From contig NZ_SDLR01000001.1 of the NCBI RefSeq assembly GCF_004522215.1, positions 744,001 through 808,000 of the forward strand: a stretch of DNA of 64,000 nt, given 5' to 3'. The notes beneath the pieces were generated by a model. The model searched no databases. It was given only the letters and a program-made list of their open reading frames with translations, and was not told where the DNA came from. Below are positions 15,600 through 26,717 of the stretch, in pieces; position 1 is the first letter of the stretch, and each line of letters begins with the position of its first letter. Source of the stretch: Ammoniphilus sp. YIM 78166 (lineage in GTDB: Bacteria; Bacillota; Bacilli; Aneurinibacillales; RAOX-1). A program made the translations under genes and the position numbers.

Positions 15600-15878
15600 A
15601 TGATTGGATTAATCGGTGCCGTGGCACTCGGGGCAGGAGTTTTGCATGTGATAAAAAAGTATGTCCTGCGGGTCAAGGATCCAACTTTAGAAGAGGTTTG
15701 GGGAGAGCTTGACCAGCAAGAGTGGTATCAGGAATTCGTTCAAGATGATCGGATGGCTCGTGCCATTGTCTTCCAGAAAGAACAGGGCCTACTTACCGAC
15801 TGGTATTATGTCAAAAAGATCATCAAGGATAAGGGAGCTAGAGATGGTTTTATCGAGTTTGTAAGGAAGAACGCTTAA
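15600..15878 (+). CDS. small membrane-anchored protein of unknown function
   Basis: 92 residues. One N-terminal hydrophobic helix (MIGLIGAVALGAGVLHVIKK), then a charged cytosolic part with several Trp/Tyr (ELDQQEWYQEFVQD). AAGAGGAG precedes ATG 15600. The last 29 nt overlap the convergent tag gene. The family is not recognised. Confidence 0.6.
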   Translation: MIGLIGAVALGAGVLHVIKKYVLRVKDPTLEEVWGELDQQEWYQEFVQDDRMARAIVFQKEQGLLTDWYYVKKIIKDKGARDGFIEFVRKNA

Positions 15879-16374
15879 AGCACTCCGCTTCATGATCATC
15901 AACCATGCCTGCGGCTTGCATGAAGGCATAGCAGGTAGTAGCACCTACAAATTTGAATCCTTTCTTCTTTAAGGCTTTGCTCATGGCGGCTGCTGGTTCA
16001 TCCACTCCATTGAAGGACCAAAGAAACTCCGAAAAGTCCTCACCCTCATCATGCATTTGAAGATAAGCCTTGGCATTGGCAATGAAGGCTTCAATTTTCC
16101 CTCGATGCCTAATGATGCCGTCATTTTCAAGAAGCTCGGTGATTATTGTTTCATCAAAATCAGCCATCTGCCAAGGATCGAAACCACGAAAAGCAACACG
16201 GTAGTTTTCTCGCTTTTTAAGTACGGTAATCCAGGAGAGTCCCGCTTGAGCCCCCTCCAAACATAGCATCTCAAAAAGCTTCCGGTTGTCATGAACCGGA
16301 ATTCCCCATTCTTGGTCATGATATTGCTGATAGAGTGGATCCGAGGTGACCCAGCTGCATCGTTTTGGTTCCAT
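15850..16374 (-). CDS. tag: DNA-3-methyladenine glycosylase I
   Basis: 174 residues. Removes N3-methyladenine from DNA as the first step of base-excision repair. The zinc ligands of the family are in place: C6, H19 (YHDQEWG), H161 and C165 (DDHEAEC). The substrate pocket motif CLEGAQAGLSWITVLKKR is present. The C-terminus is about 10 residues shorter than E. coli Tag but complete. The gene overlaps the convergent small membrane protein gene by 29 nt. Confidence 0.92.
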   Translation of the reverse strand: MEPKRCSWVTSDPLYQQYHDQEWGIPVHDNRKLFEMLCLEGAQAGLSWITVLKKRENYRVAFRGFDPWQMADFDETIITELLENDGIIRHRGKIEAFIANAKAYLQMHDEGEDFSEFLWSFNGVDEPAAAMSKALKKKGFKFVGATTCYAFMQAAGMVDDHEAECFKRSSLQTR

Positions 16375-16649
16375 GATATCACCCTTTCTGTTATTCCTTC
16401 TATTTTATAGGAAAAAGTAAGGAAGGTAACGGATTTCGTTTAGAGTCGCAAGCAAGGGCATTCACACCTGATTTTAACATCAAACTTCGCAGTTAAAATC
16501 ACAAAAACAGAACCCCTCCCAACTGGTATGTTGGTCGAATTCCAATAGTGTAATAATATCCAAGCTAAACATACCCCCTACAGGGTATATTTAAAGACAA
16601 AATCAGCAAAAGTCCACTGATAACAAACAACAAAAATGGAAGCAAGAAT

Positions 16650-16727
16650 AAATAGACGGCAATTTTCCACCTACTGATGAAAATAGAGTAGGATTTGATT
16701 TTGTAGGTGGAAAAAATCCATCTATTT
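16650..16727. repeat. inverted repeat with 25-bp imperfect arms
   Basis: The inner arms TTTTCCACCTAC (16663-16674) and GTAGGTGGAAAA (16703-16714) are perfect. The outer arms AAATAGA and TCTATTT extend them with a few mismatches. The loop is about 28 nt. It could be a small palindromic repeat or a structured RNA; no protein is encoded. Confidence 0.5.
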
Positions 16728-16984
16728 GCTCTGGAAGCCAAATTTACAAGCTGTATTCAAGATTTAGTTGTCGATTCTCCACTTATTTTTCTCTTTTTCC
16801 ACTAATTTTTTCAGATAAATGGATTTTTACCACTTATATTTACAACCCTACTCGAGGCCCTCTGTTTCTTTGGGAATTACCATATGAAATACAAGCAATG
16901 GAAGACGGATGTACATCGTAGTTTTAGCCGTTTCTCCCTCAGAGGCCTTTGCTTTGCCGATAATCTCCTCAAGTGGGATACACA

Positions 16985-17045
16985 CACCAAAAAGAGAAAG
17001 AGGGTATTCCCATGGTGTCGGTTTTACCGACTTTTGGGACACCCT
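16985..17045 (-). terminator. terminator of the nitrate transporter gene
   Basis: AGAGGGT (16997) pairs with ACACCCTCT (17037-17045). An inner palindrome GTCGGT-TTT-ACCGAC lies at 17015-17029. On the minus strand it is followed by TTCTCTTTTT. Confidence 0.65.
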
Positions 17046-17056
17046 CTGACTTTGTT

Positions 17057-18352
17057 TTAGCATTTGACCTCAGCGCCTTTTCTAGAATACCAGTACCAGC
17101 AAACCACAAGGCTGGACACGTAGTACCCAATAAAGAGATAAAGAGCAAGGTTTGCAGAACCTGTTGTTTCAATAGACCACCCAAAGATTTTAGGAATAAA
17201 GAAAGCTCCATAGGCACCAAATGCTGCGGTAAAGCCTAGTACAGGACCGGCTTGCTTTCCATCGAAGATGAAAGGAACCATACGGAAGGTGGAGCCGTTG
17301 GCGACACCCGTTCCAGCGAATAAGATAAGGAACATGATGAGGAAGCCCATGAAGTTATGCATGTTTAAGAAGTAAACGACGCCACCGGTAGCCAAGATCA
17401 TGACAATTATTGTCCAATGTGTAACCATTGCTCCACTATTCACTTTATCCGAGATCCATCCACCGAGCGGGCGCAGGGTGGCTCCCACAAACGGTCCAAG
17501 AAAAGCGAGCTGAACAGCGTTAATCTCAGGGAACTCCGAACGAATCAAAAGCGGGAATGCAGCGGAATATCCGATAAAAGAGCCAAAGCACATTACATAC
17601 AGCCAGGTCATAATCCACATATGCTTATGCTTGAGGACGACAATCTGTTCTTTAAAGCTTTGCTTGGCATTCGGTAAGTTATCCATACCGAATGCAGCTA
17701 GTAAGATGGCCGCTACGATAGGAACCACCCAAATAAAGGCTGCATTTTGAATGAAAACTTCAGACCCGTTTGCCAATACCTGCGGACCGCCGGTCATCAT
17801 CCCGATAAATCCAATCCCAATAGCGATAGGGGTTACGAATTGAACCACACTGACGCCAAGGTTTCCGATTCCTACGTTAATGCCATTAGCGGTTCCTTTG
17901 GCGTGTTTAGGGAAAAAAGCGTTGATATTAGCGGTAGAGGAAGAGAGATTACCTCCGCCAAGTCCACACAGCGCTGCGAGTATCACAAGTACGTAATAAG
18001 GAGTTTCTGGGTTTTGAACTGCGAATCCAATTCCGATCGTAGGGATCAAAAGGACAGTGGTACTGATGACGGTCCAGTTCTTTCCCCCGATTAAGCCAGG
18101 CATGAACGTGTAAACTAGGCGCAGCGTAGCCCCAGTCAAACCAGGCAGCGCAGCCAGGGTAAATAGCTCGTTTTTAGAAAGATTAAATCCTACATCATTT
18201 AAACGAACGGCGACAACAGACCAGATCTGCCATACGATGAAGGCTAATATGAGTGCAAATACAGAGATTAATAGATTTTTCCTAGCAATTTTTTTTCCTG
18301 TGGCTTCCCAAAACTGAGGAACCTCTGGAGTCCATTCAGCGATCTTGCTCAT
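17057..18352 (-). CDS. narK: nitrate/nitrite transporter, major facilitator family
   Basis: 431 residues with 12 predicted membrane helices. The nitrate signature regions are visible: GLGGGNLSSSTANINAFFPK in helix 5 and FAGTGVANGSTFRMVP in helix 11. Conserved arginines occur in GATLRLVYTF and GATLRPLGGWISDK, the residues that bind nitrate in NarK/NasA. Uptake or nitrate-nitrite exchange cannot be told apart. No nitrate reductase is in the window. ATG 18352 has AGGAAG upstream. Confidence 0.87.
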   Translation of the reverse strand: MSKIAEWTPEVPQFWEATGKKIARKNLLISVFALILAFIVWQIWSVVAVRLNDVGFNLSKNELFTLAALPGLTGATLRLVYTFMPGLIGGKNWTVISTTVLLIPTIGIGFAVQNPETPYYVLVILAALCGLGGGNLSSSTANINAFFPKHAKGTANGINVGIGNLGVSVVQFVTPIAIGIGFIGMMTGGPQVLANGSEVFIQNAAFIWVVPIVAAILLAAFGMDNLPNAKQSFKEQIVVLKHKHMWIMTWLYVMCFGSFIGYSAAFPLLIRSEFPEINAVQLAFLGPFVGATLRPLGGWISDKVNSGAMVTHWTIIVMILATGGVVYFLNMHNFMGFLIMFLILFAGTGVANGSTFRMVPFIFDGKQAGPVLGFTAAFGAYGAFFIPKIFGWSIETTGSANLALYLFIGYYVSSLVVCWYWYSRKGAEVKC

Positions 18353-18420
18353 GGTACTTCCTCCTAATTAATCAATATCATCGATGTAAGTCCATTTTAG
18401 CAAGGAGAAGTTGCAGTGTA

Positions 18421-18436
18421 AGTGTAAAAAGTCACA
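18421..18436. promoter_or_regulatory. possible FNR-like site upstream of narK
   Basis: On the minus strand the sequence reads TGTGACTTTTTACACT, 8 of 10 positions of the FNR/Crp half-site pattern TGTGA-N6-TCACA. It is 69 bp before the narK start. Anaerobic Fnr control of narK is known in Bacillus, so the match is plausible but weak. Confidence 0.3.
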
Positions 18437-18507
18437 AGAGAATGGAATTGGGGACACGTCTTCCTGATTCTATGAATATAGTAATTAGTAACGAGGTGAT
18501 AATAAAA

Positions 18508-19071
18508 ATGAGTAGAAGAATAAAAACAAAGAAGGTGAGATACCACTATCCCCATAGGAACTTTAATGACTTCCGACCGGGAGATATACTTGTTGCAAGT
18601 GACAATAACTCGGCTCTTCCGCCGGGATTAATGGGACATGCGGCTATTGTTATCAATGAAACCACCATCATTGAATCCGTCATGTTTAAACCCTATATCC
18701 GAACCTATCCGATTGCATCCTTTTTGAGGGAACATCCGCTTCATGCTCATTTTCGGCCGAGAAGTGAAAAGGTAGGGATGAAGGCGAAGGAAATAGCGGA
18801 GCGTTATTTGCAGGATTATAATCGGAATGCGCGCACGGGGAATCACAAACCCTCATTCTCCTTTGCTCCCAATATTCCTCTCGATGATCCTTGGAAGTCC
18901 GTCTACTGTTCAAAGCTTGTATGGCTCTGCTATAAATATGGTCCGAAAATTAAAATGAAGAATGATCACTTTCTGTTTACCCCGCAAGATCTCGACCAGG
19001 TACTATCCAAGGATAAGCGGTTTGAGCTCCTTTATAAGCATCCTAACTTCATCTTCTATATCGATACCTAA
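18508..19071 (+). CDS. YiiX-like permuted papain-fold (NlpC/P60-related) protein
   Basis: 187 residues. FRPGDILVASDNN and GLMGHAAIVI carry the catalytic-type histidine. SVYCSKLVWLCY carries the cysteine, with the order His then Cys typical of the permuted YiiX group. Members are thought to be amidases or acyl-transferring thiol enzymes. No signal peptide, so cytosolic. ATG 18508 follows GAGGTGATAATAAAA and is chosen over 18442. Confidence 0.68.
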   Translation: MSRRIKTKKVRYHYPHRNFNDFRPGDILVASDNNSALPPGLMGHAAIVINETTIIESVMFKPYIRTYPIASFLREHPLHAHFRPRSEKVGMKAKEIAERYLQDYNRNARTGNHKPSFSFAPNIPLDDPWKSVYCSKLVWLCYKYGPKIKMKNDHFLFTPQDLDQVLSKDKRFELLYKHPNFIFYIDT

Positions 19072-19076
19072 TAAGA

Positions 19077-19109
19077 AATAGCGGGGTCTTAATTAAGACG
19101 CCCGCTATT
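19077..19109. terminator. bidirectional hairpin between convergent genes
   Basis: AATAGCGGG pairs with CCCGCTATT, and GTCTT-AATT-AAGAC forms the inner part. It separates the YiiX-like gene from the DUF1292 gene. Confidence 0.75.
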
Positions 19110-19111
19110 AG

Positions 19112-19366
19112 CTAATCTGCTGGTGCCGCTTCCACTGCAATTTCATAAGCGCTTAGAATAGCATCCTTTTCTTCTTCATCCGTAATTCCTACAAGATAAC
19201 GATCTTCATCGTCGCCTTCTACACGCATAAGAATGGTCTCCTCTTCGGAAGACAATAGCGCATAAGATTGATCCTCCATGTCAAAAAGAGCTTCAACAGC
19301 GTATTGTCTTTCGTGTCCCTCTTGGTCTTCGATGGTAATGTAGTCACGGAAGTCTGCATCTGACAT
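19112..19366 (-). CDS. DUF1292 family protein (YrzB-like)
   Basis: 84 residues, acidic. The pattern DYITIEDQEGHERQYAVEAL then YALLSSEEETILMRV is the DUF1292 fold seen in YrzB and relatives. Function is unknown. ATG 19366 follows an AGAGGTG site on the minus strand. Confidence 0.82.
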   Translation of the reverse strand: MSDADFRDYITIEDQEGHERQYAVEALFDMEDQSYALLSSEEETILMRVEGDDEDRYLVGITDEEEKDAILSAYEIAVEAAPAD

Positions 19367-19503
19367 TTATTTTCACCTCTTTCTCCTTTTCTTCCAATAA
19401 TGTGTCCTGGATAAACACCAGGCATTCGAGTAATATCATTCTTAATAGTGAACGGATTGTTCTGTTTATGTTACAATAAGAATTAGGAAAAGGGAGGTGA
19501 AGG

Positions 19504-20055
19504 ATGCACGCACATATTCAAAAATGGATTGAAGCCAAACAAAAAGTCCCCAGTCACATTTATCGAAATGCTTGGAGGGAAATCTTCCCATCCTTTCTGC
19601 ACTATCAGAATGTGGTGTTCCTCTGTATTGGCACAAACCGATGCACAGGAGACGCTTACGCTCCATTAGTTGGCACCTATCTCAAAGATAGGGGGTACAA
19701 AAATATTTTTGGAACCATCGATCAGCCGGTGCATCATCTTAACCTGCAAGAAACGGTAGAGCAAATCCCCTCCGACAAAACCATAATTGCCCTTGATGCT
19801 GCCTTAGGACGGATCCATCACGTGGGCTATTTATTCTTGGAAGAAGGTCCGATTAGCCCAGGAAGCGGAGTCGGAAAAAACATTCCTCCTGTAGGGAATT
19901 ACCATATCAAGGGTATTGTAAACATTAACGCAGGGATGCAAAATCAGCTGCTGCTGATGTCCACCCAATTGGATCTCGTGATGGACATGGCGAAGCAAAC
20001 GGCCTTTCTCCTTGGTTGGCTGTTTCCGAAGCGAATATATTCTACTCCCACTTAA
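19504..20055 (+). CDS. yyaC: sporulation protein YyaC, germination-protease-like fold
   Basis: 183 residues. VVFLCIGTNRCTGDAYAPLVG near residue 40 and SGVGKNIPPVG near residue 125 are the YyaC signatures; the family is related to the spore protease GPR. It is found only in endospore formers and is expressed in sporulation. Start ATG 19504 follows AGGGAGGTGAAGG. Confidence 0.88.
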   Translation: MHAHIQKWIEAKQKVPSHIYRNAWREIFPSFLHYQNVVFLCIGTNRCTGDAYAPLVGTYLKDRGYKNIFGTIDQPVHHLNLQETVEQIPSDKTIIALDAALGRIHHVGYLFLEEGPISPGSGVGKNIPPVGNYHIKGIVNINAGMQNQLLLMSTQLDLVMDMAKQTAFLLGWLFPKRIYSTPT

Positions 20056-20081
20056 ATCACCTCGATAGAGGTGATTTTTTT
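20054..20081 (+). terminator. terminator of yyaC
   Basis: AAATCACCTC pairs with GAGGTGATTT around GATA, followed by a T-run. It overlaps the yyaC stop. Confidence 0.88.
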
Positions 20082-20118
20082 GTTGGTTTATATTGGAATG
20101 CATGTTATACTTTTCATA

Positions 20119-20150
20119 TTGTTAACCAATTAGAAAATTTTAGTTTACAT
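20119..20150. promoter_or_regulatory. BirA-type biotin operator
   Basis: The left half TTGTTAACC is a perfect match to the Bacillus BirA half-site. After a 14-bp spacer the right half AGTTTACAT matches GGTTAACAA at 6 of 9 positions. It lies between TTATAC (20105-20110), a probable -10, and the bioA RBS AGGAGGGG. Biotinyl-AMP-bound BirA would therefore repress the operon. Confidence 0.8.
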
Positions 20151-20163
20151 ATAGGAGGGGACC

Positions 20164-21536
20164 ATGAAGACTGCTGTAACCAGCCAAGGGCTAACCTATG
20201 AAGAGCTAGCACAAAAAAACAAACAATATCTCTGGCATCCATTTACCCAGATGAAAGATTACCTAGAGGATGAACCCGTTATTATTGCGAGTGGAAATGG
20301 CAGAAAGTTAACCGATGTAAGAGGCAAGGAATATTGGGATGGCGTTTCTTCCATCTGGTTGAATGTCCATGGTCACCGCGTTCCAGAACTTGATCAAGCT
20401 ATAAGAGACCAACTGGACCAGATTGCGCATTCCACGCTTCTAGGGATGGCTAATGTGCCTGCCATTCTATTGGCCGAGAAGCTAATCGGCCTAATGCCGC
20501 CGGGGCTTACGAAAGTGTTCTACTCCGATTCGGGAGCGACCTCGGTTGAGATAGCTATCAAAATGGCTTTCCAGTATTGGCAGCACAAGGGACAGCCGCA
20601 GAAAGCCCGCTTCATTACCATGAAAGAGGCTTACCACGGTGACACGATCGGTGCCGTATCCGTAGGTGCTATTGATATTTATCACAAGGCTTACTCTAGT
20701 CTTCTTTTTGAATCTTATAAGGTTCCTTACCCTCATCGCTATCGATCTCCCATCGGTGGAAATGATCGGGAACAGACGCAGTATTTCCTTGCACAGCTAG
20801 AAGAAACTCTTGAGGCTTATCATAAGGAAGTGGCTGCGCTTATCGTGGAGCCCATGGTGCAAGGGGCAAGCGGGATTGTGGTTATGCCAGAGGGGTATCT
20901 CAAAGGGGTACGAGATCTTTGCACCAAATACGATGTGCTGCTGATTGCCGATGAAGTGGCAACAGGCTTCGGGCGTACGGGGCAATGGTTTGCTTGTAAC
21001 CATGAAGACGTAACCCCCGATATCCTCACTGCTGGTAAGGGGTTAACAGGGGGTTATCTACCCGTTGCTATTACGGTAGCAACAGAGGAAATCTACCAAG
21101 CGTTTCTGGGAGATTACGTAGAGATGAAAACCTTCTTTCATGGACATAGCTACACCGGAAACCAGCTTGGTTGTGCGGTAGCGATTGCGAATCTAGAGCT
21201 AATGGAGAGAGAAAACCTAGTTTCCCAAGTAGAAGAAAAGTCCCGTTGGTTAGCTGGTCAGCTAGAAATATTCCAATCCCTTAGCCATGTGGGGGATATC
21301 CGACAGAAAGGATTCATGATTGGTCTCGAGCTCGTCCTGGATCCAGAGACGAAGGAGCCTTATCGATGGGAAGAGCGTATGGGTGTTCAAGTATGCAGGC
21401 GCGCACGCGAATTAGGGATGCTGATTCGTCCTCTGGGGAATGTGGTGGTCTTCATGCCTCCTCTTGCCTCTACCAGGGATGAGTTGGAAGCGATGCTTGG
21501 TATCCTCTATCAATCCATTGAAGAGGTAACCGGAGA

Positions 21537-21540
<4 letters not shown>
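20164..21540 (+). CDS. bioA: adenosylmethionine-8-amino-7-oxononanoate aminotransferase
   Basis: 458 residues, class III PLP aminotransferase. Converts KAPA to DAPA in biotin synthesis. [12 protein letters not shown] (262-273) and [10 protein letters not shown] with PLP lysine K292 are visible. [10 protein letters not shown] and the HGHSYTGN loop are family features. First gene of bioAFDBW, behind the BirA operator. Its stop overlaps the start of bioF (ATGA). Confidence 0.95.
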
Positions 21541-23404
<1,864 letters not shown>

Positions 23405-23416
23405 GGGAGAGGGATC

Positions 23417-24415
23417 ATGATGGAATTGGTTGTAAAGAAAAGCTGGAAAGCCTTAGCGGAGGAAGTGATTCAAGGTCACGCGCTTACGGCCGAAGAGGCC
23501 CTATCCATTGTACAAGCGCCAGACTGTGAGCTTCTAGAGATTCTTAATGGCTCCTATTTAATACGTCATCATTATTATGGAAACAAGGTCAAGCTGAACA
23601 TGATCATTAATACCAAGTCAGGATTATGTCCCGAGGATTGCGGCTATTGCTCTCAATCCATTGTTTCGGAGGCCCCTATCGAAAAGTATGCGTGGCTGAC
23701 CAAAGAAAAGATTGTAGAAGGAGCGCAGGAATCCATCCGCCGAAAAGCAGGAACTTATTGCATTGTAGCCTCTGGCCGAAGACCTACTGACAAGGAGATT
23801 GACCATGTTATTGAAGCAGTTAAAGAAATTCGCTCCACAACGGATCTTAAGATCTGCTGCTGTTTAGGCTTCCTCAATGAAACTCATGCAGGAAAGCTTG
23901 CAGAGGCTGGAGTTCATCGTTATAACCATAACTTAAATACCTCCCAAGAAAACTATAAAAATATTACCACGACACATACCTATGAAGACCGTGAAGATAC
24001 CGTGATGAAAGTCAAAGAATCGGGAATGTCTCCCTGTTCCGGTGCGATTTTCGGAATGGGTGAAAGTGATGCAGAAGCGGTTGAGATTGCCATGTCGCTT
24101 CGTCGATTAGATGCAGACTCCATCCCATGCAACTTCTTAAACTCTATAGATGGGACGCCATTGGAGGGACGTCAGGATTTAGACCCTCGCAAATGCTTGA
24201 AACTGATTGCTATGATGAGATTTGTTAATCCATCGAAGGAAATTCGCATTGCAGGGGGACGCGAAATCAATCTTCGCTCTTTACAGCCAATGAGTCTGTA
24301 CGCCGCCAACTCTATTTTTGTGGGGGATTATCTCACGACAGCCGGGCAAGAGCCGAAAGCGGATTGGGGCATAATTGAAGATCTTGGCTTTGAAATTGAA
24401 GAGTGTGCGTTATAA
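23417..24415 (+). CDS. bioB: biotin synthase
   Basis: 332 residues, radical SAM enzyme that inserts sulfur into dethiobiotin. The [4Fe-4S]-SAM cysteines are C71-x3-C75-x2-C78 in LCPEDCGYCSQS. Cys/Arg of the [2Fe-2S] cluster region appear in CCCLGFL, NHNLNTS and IRIAGGREINL. GGGAGAGGG precedes ATG 23417, 12 nt after bioD. Confidence 0.96.
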   Translation: MMELVVKKSWKALAEEVIQGHALTAEEALSIVQAPDCELLEILNGSYLIRHHYYGNKVKLNMIINTKSGLCPEDCGYCSQSIVSEAPIEKYAWLTKEKIVEGAQESIRRKAGTYCIVASGRRPTDKEIDHVIEAVKEIRSTTDLKICCCLGFLNETHAGKLAEAGVHRYNHNLNTSQENYKNITTTHTYEDREDTVMKVKESGMSPCSGAIFGMGESDAEAVEIAMSLRRLDADSIPCNFLNSIDGTPLEGRQDLDPRKCLKLIAMMRFVNPSKEIRIAGGREINLRSLQPMSLYAANSIFVGDYLTTAGQEPKADWGIIEDLGFEIEECAL

Positions 24416-25168
24416 ATGGATGAAATCTATAGCGTTCGAATGAGGGCCGCTGAGGGAGGGCCCCACGAAAAAGGAGGATTTCATATTTCCGGCGGTGAAA
24501 CCCTGGTTCTAAAACAGTCACTGGAAGAAGCAGCTAGGCAACTTTTGAAGAAGGCCATTTCTCATAGCCGGGGGGAAGCTGATTATATCCAATTAGTCGT
24601 AGAGAAAATAGAGGTGAAGAAGCTTGTACGGCTTACTCCGCTTTCCGTATCCACGGATGTAGTCCAAAGTGTGGAGGAAGGGCGACAACAGGCAGTCATA
24701 CATCTTCGTTCATTAGGCGTCTCCGAATCAGCGATAAGGAATGGTCTAGAATTGCTACTAAGCTCTACCAATCTGCGTGGAGCCGCTGTTCTAAGCGCAT
24801 CGACTGGCCAGCGTTTGGACCTTTATAAGGACAGGGGAATACGAGCGACTCGCATGGGATGGGATGAGGATCGCTTCATACAGTGGTCCGCACAGCATCC
24901 AGGTTTAGGTACTCCACGCATAGCAGAAGCGATAGCCTTAGCTACGAAGGTTGCTCATGCTCCTTTTATGGTAGCAGAGCTTTGCTGGTCGGATGATCCT
25001 GAGTATATTACAGGATATATTGCATCACGTAAAACTGGGTACGTAAGAATTACCCAACTGAAGGAAAAGGGCAGCTTATGTGGAGGGCGCATCTTCTATG
25101 TGATGGATCAGGTCGACTTGGCTAGCTTACAAACCTATTTAGAGGAAATTCCAGTATGGATTGGATGA
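24416..25168 (+). CDS. bioW: 6-carboxyhexanoate-CoA ligase (pimeloyl-CoA synthetase)
   Basis: 250 residues. Makes pimeloyl-CoA from pimelate, CoA and ATP, the entry to the pathway in Bacillus. The starts MDEIYSVRMRAAEGGPHEKG, HISGGE and RTATRMGWD-like RATRMGWD are family marks. The ATG follows the bioB stop with no gap. In B. subtilis bioW is the first gene and bioI the last; here bioW is last and bioI is absent, so external or FapR/fatty-acid-derived pimelate is assumed. Confidence 0.93.
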   Translation: MDEIYSVRMRAAEGGPHEKGGFHISGGETLVLKQSLEEAARQLLKKAISHSRGEADYIQLVVEKIEVKKLVRLTPLSVSTDVVQSVEEGRQQAVIHLRSLGVSESAIRNGLELLLSSTNLRGAAVLSASTGQRLDLYKDRGIRATRMGWDEDRFIQWSAQHPGLGTPRIAEAIALATKVAHAPFMVAELCWSDDPEYITGYIASRKTGYVRITQLKEKGSLCGGRIFYVMDQVDLASLQTYLEEIPVWIG

Positions 25169-25170
25169 AG

Positions 25171-25192
25171 GAGCCCTGTATGGGCTCTTTTT
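25171..25192 (+). terminator. terminator of the bio operon
   Basis: GAGCCC pairs with GGGCTC around TGTAT, followed by TTTTT. Confidence 0.87.
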
Positions 25193-25261
25193 GCATATTC
25201 AAGGAAAATGTGGATAATGGAATGTGTTATCATGGTAGATAGGTGAAAGGAGTGGAATCGA

Positions 25262-26470
25262 TTGCTAGATTTCATATTAAACATGCCAACCAAAATTCAC
25301 TTTGGAAAGGGTGAAGTTCAAAAGACGGGGGATATCGTCAAAGGCTATGCGAAGAAGGTGCTTGTGGTAACGGGGCGCAGCTCGGCCCAAAAGACAGGAA
25401 CGTTAGAGAAAGTCTTGACATCATTAAAGAAGGCAGATGTGGATGCCCTTGTCTTTGACCGGATTGAACCAAACCCGCGCGCGACTACAATCGATGAAGC
25501 GGCTAGGCTGGCTAGAGAAGAACAATGTGAGCTGATTATAGGCCTTGGCGGAGGCTCAGCGATGGATGCAGCAAAAGCAATCGCAACCGTTGCTCTATCT
25601 AAGAGGCCAATTCATGAATATATTCGCGGAAACCATACTGGATTATGGAAGTCTTTGTTGCCAATTCAGGAAGCTCTTCCGATTATCGCTATTCCTACTC
25701 TTGCAGCAACGGGTTCAGAAGCCAATTCCGGAGCCGTAATCACCAATTGGGAGACGAAGGAAAAATCGAGCATCTCAGGGCCAGGCCTTTTCCCTAAGGC
25801 GGCTATTCTAGATCCTGAGCTGACTTTCTCCGTTCCGGCCAACTATACGGCTGACGGAGCTGTAGACATCTTTACGCATTTGTATGAAGGGTATCTTACT
25901 GGAGATGAAGAGGCGCATGTTCAAGACGAAATTACAGAGGGGTTAATGAGAACGGTTATCAAATATGCTCGCCAAGCCATTGATTCTCCTCAGGATTATG
26001 AGGCTCGTGCACAATTGCTCTGGACCAGTACACTAGCCCTTATAGGCGTAGCGGGTGCAGGCCGTGGGGGTCCTTTCCCCGTTCATCAGATTGAACATAC
26101 GATATCTGCTCATTTTGATATTTCTCATGGGCGAGGGTTAGCCATTTTGACGCCTGCGTATTTCAAGCATATTGTTAAGCCAGACCGGCCGCAGCGACTT
26201 GCTCGATTAGGCCGACAGGTGTTTGGTCTGACTCACAAGAACCTTGATGAAGCTGCTGAAGCGGCTATTGCCGCTGTTGAGGATTGGATGAAGTCGATTG
26301 GAGCTTATGATACGCTTCAGAATGTAGGTATACCTAAGGAATCCTTCCAACAGATGGCGGAAGACACAGTACGAGTAAGTGGAATGGGCCAAGGGTTTGT
26401 TGCAGCCACACGCCCGTTGCAGGCTAATGATATTGTAAAGATCTTGAATGCCGCTTATACTGGAGAGTAA
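25262..26470 (+). CDS. iron-containing alcohol dehydrogenase
   Basis: 402 residues, type III ADH. NAD(P) motif GLGGGSAMDAAKAIA and the metal ligands (Asp/His set in DGAVDIFTHLYEG, VHQIEHTISAHFDISHGRG) are intact. Members (YugJ, butanol dehydrogenase) interconvert aldehydes and alcohols; the substrate is unassigned. Start TTG 25262 follows GAAAGGAGTGG. It is a single gene between two terminators. Confidence 0.85.
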   Translation: MLDFILNMPTKIHFGKGEVQKTGDIVKGYAKKVLVVTGRSSAQKTGTLEKVLTSLKKADVDALVFDRIEPNPRATTIDEAARLAREEQCELIIGLGGGSAMDAAKAIATVALSKRPIHEYIRGNHTGLWKSLLPIQEALPIIAIPTLAATGSEANSGAVITNWETKEKSSISGPGLFPKAAILDPELTFSVPANYTADGAVDIFTHLYEGYLTGDEEAHVQDEITEGLMRTVIKYARQAIDSPQDYEARAQLLWTSTLALIGVAGAGRGGPFPVHQIEHTISAHFDISHGRGLAILTPAYFKHIVKPDRPQRLARLGRQVFGLTHKNLDEAAEAAIAAVEDWMKSIGAYDTLQNVGIPKESFQQMAEDTVRVSGMGQGFVAATRPLQANDIVKILNAAYTGE

Positions 26471-26475
26471 TGATG

Positions 26476-26518
26476 AAAAGTGTCCCAAGAGCCATACCGG
26501 GACACTTTTTCTATTTTT
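26476..26518 (+). terminator. terminator of the iron ADH gene
   Basis: AAAAGTGTCCC pairs with GGGACACTTTT, followed by TCTATTTTTT. Confidence 0.88.
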
Positions 26519-26717
26519 TGCATGAAACTTAGTTATAAATAGTATTTTTTGGTATAATGAATTGTACAATACTTTCAGTGAGTATAAATTCGCCTAATCT
26601 TGCTAAAATGAAAGGATACGGCGTCCTTTCTTCTTATTGATCCTCCCCCGCAGTGCCCTCATCGTCTTTTGAACTTCGAATGGGAACGTGAAGCAACTTA
26701 TAAGGAGATGATGAAAC

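Larger units (their letters stand above)
16375..17056. other. non-coding stretch between tag and the nitrate transporter
   Basis: About 680 bp between divergent-facing tag and the 3' end of the transporter gene. It is AT-rich with no convincing gene. It holds an imperfect 25-bp inverted repeat (16650-16727), several CCACTTATTTTT-like runs (about 16780-16840) and the transporter's terminator hairpin. A 71-codon frame at 16848-17063 lacks an SD and runs through the terminator. Confidence 0.6.

Noticed and set aside
16848-17063. 71-codon minus-strand frame after narK
   Set aside because: It begins inside the narK gene end, runs through the terminator hairpin and has no SD.
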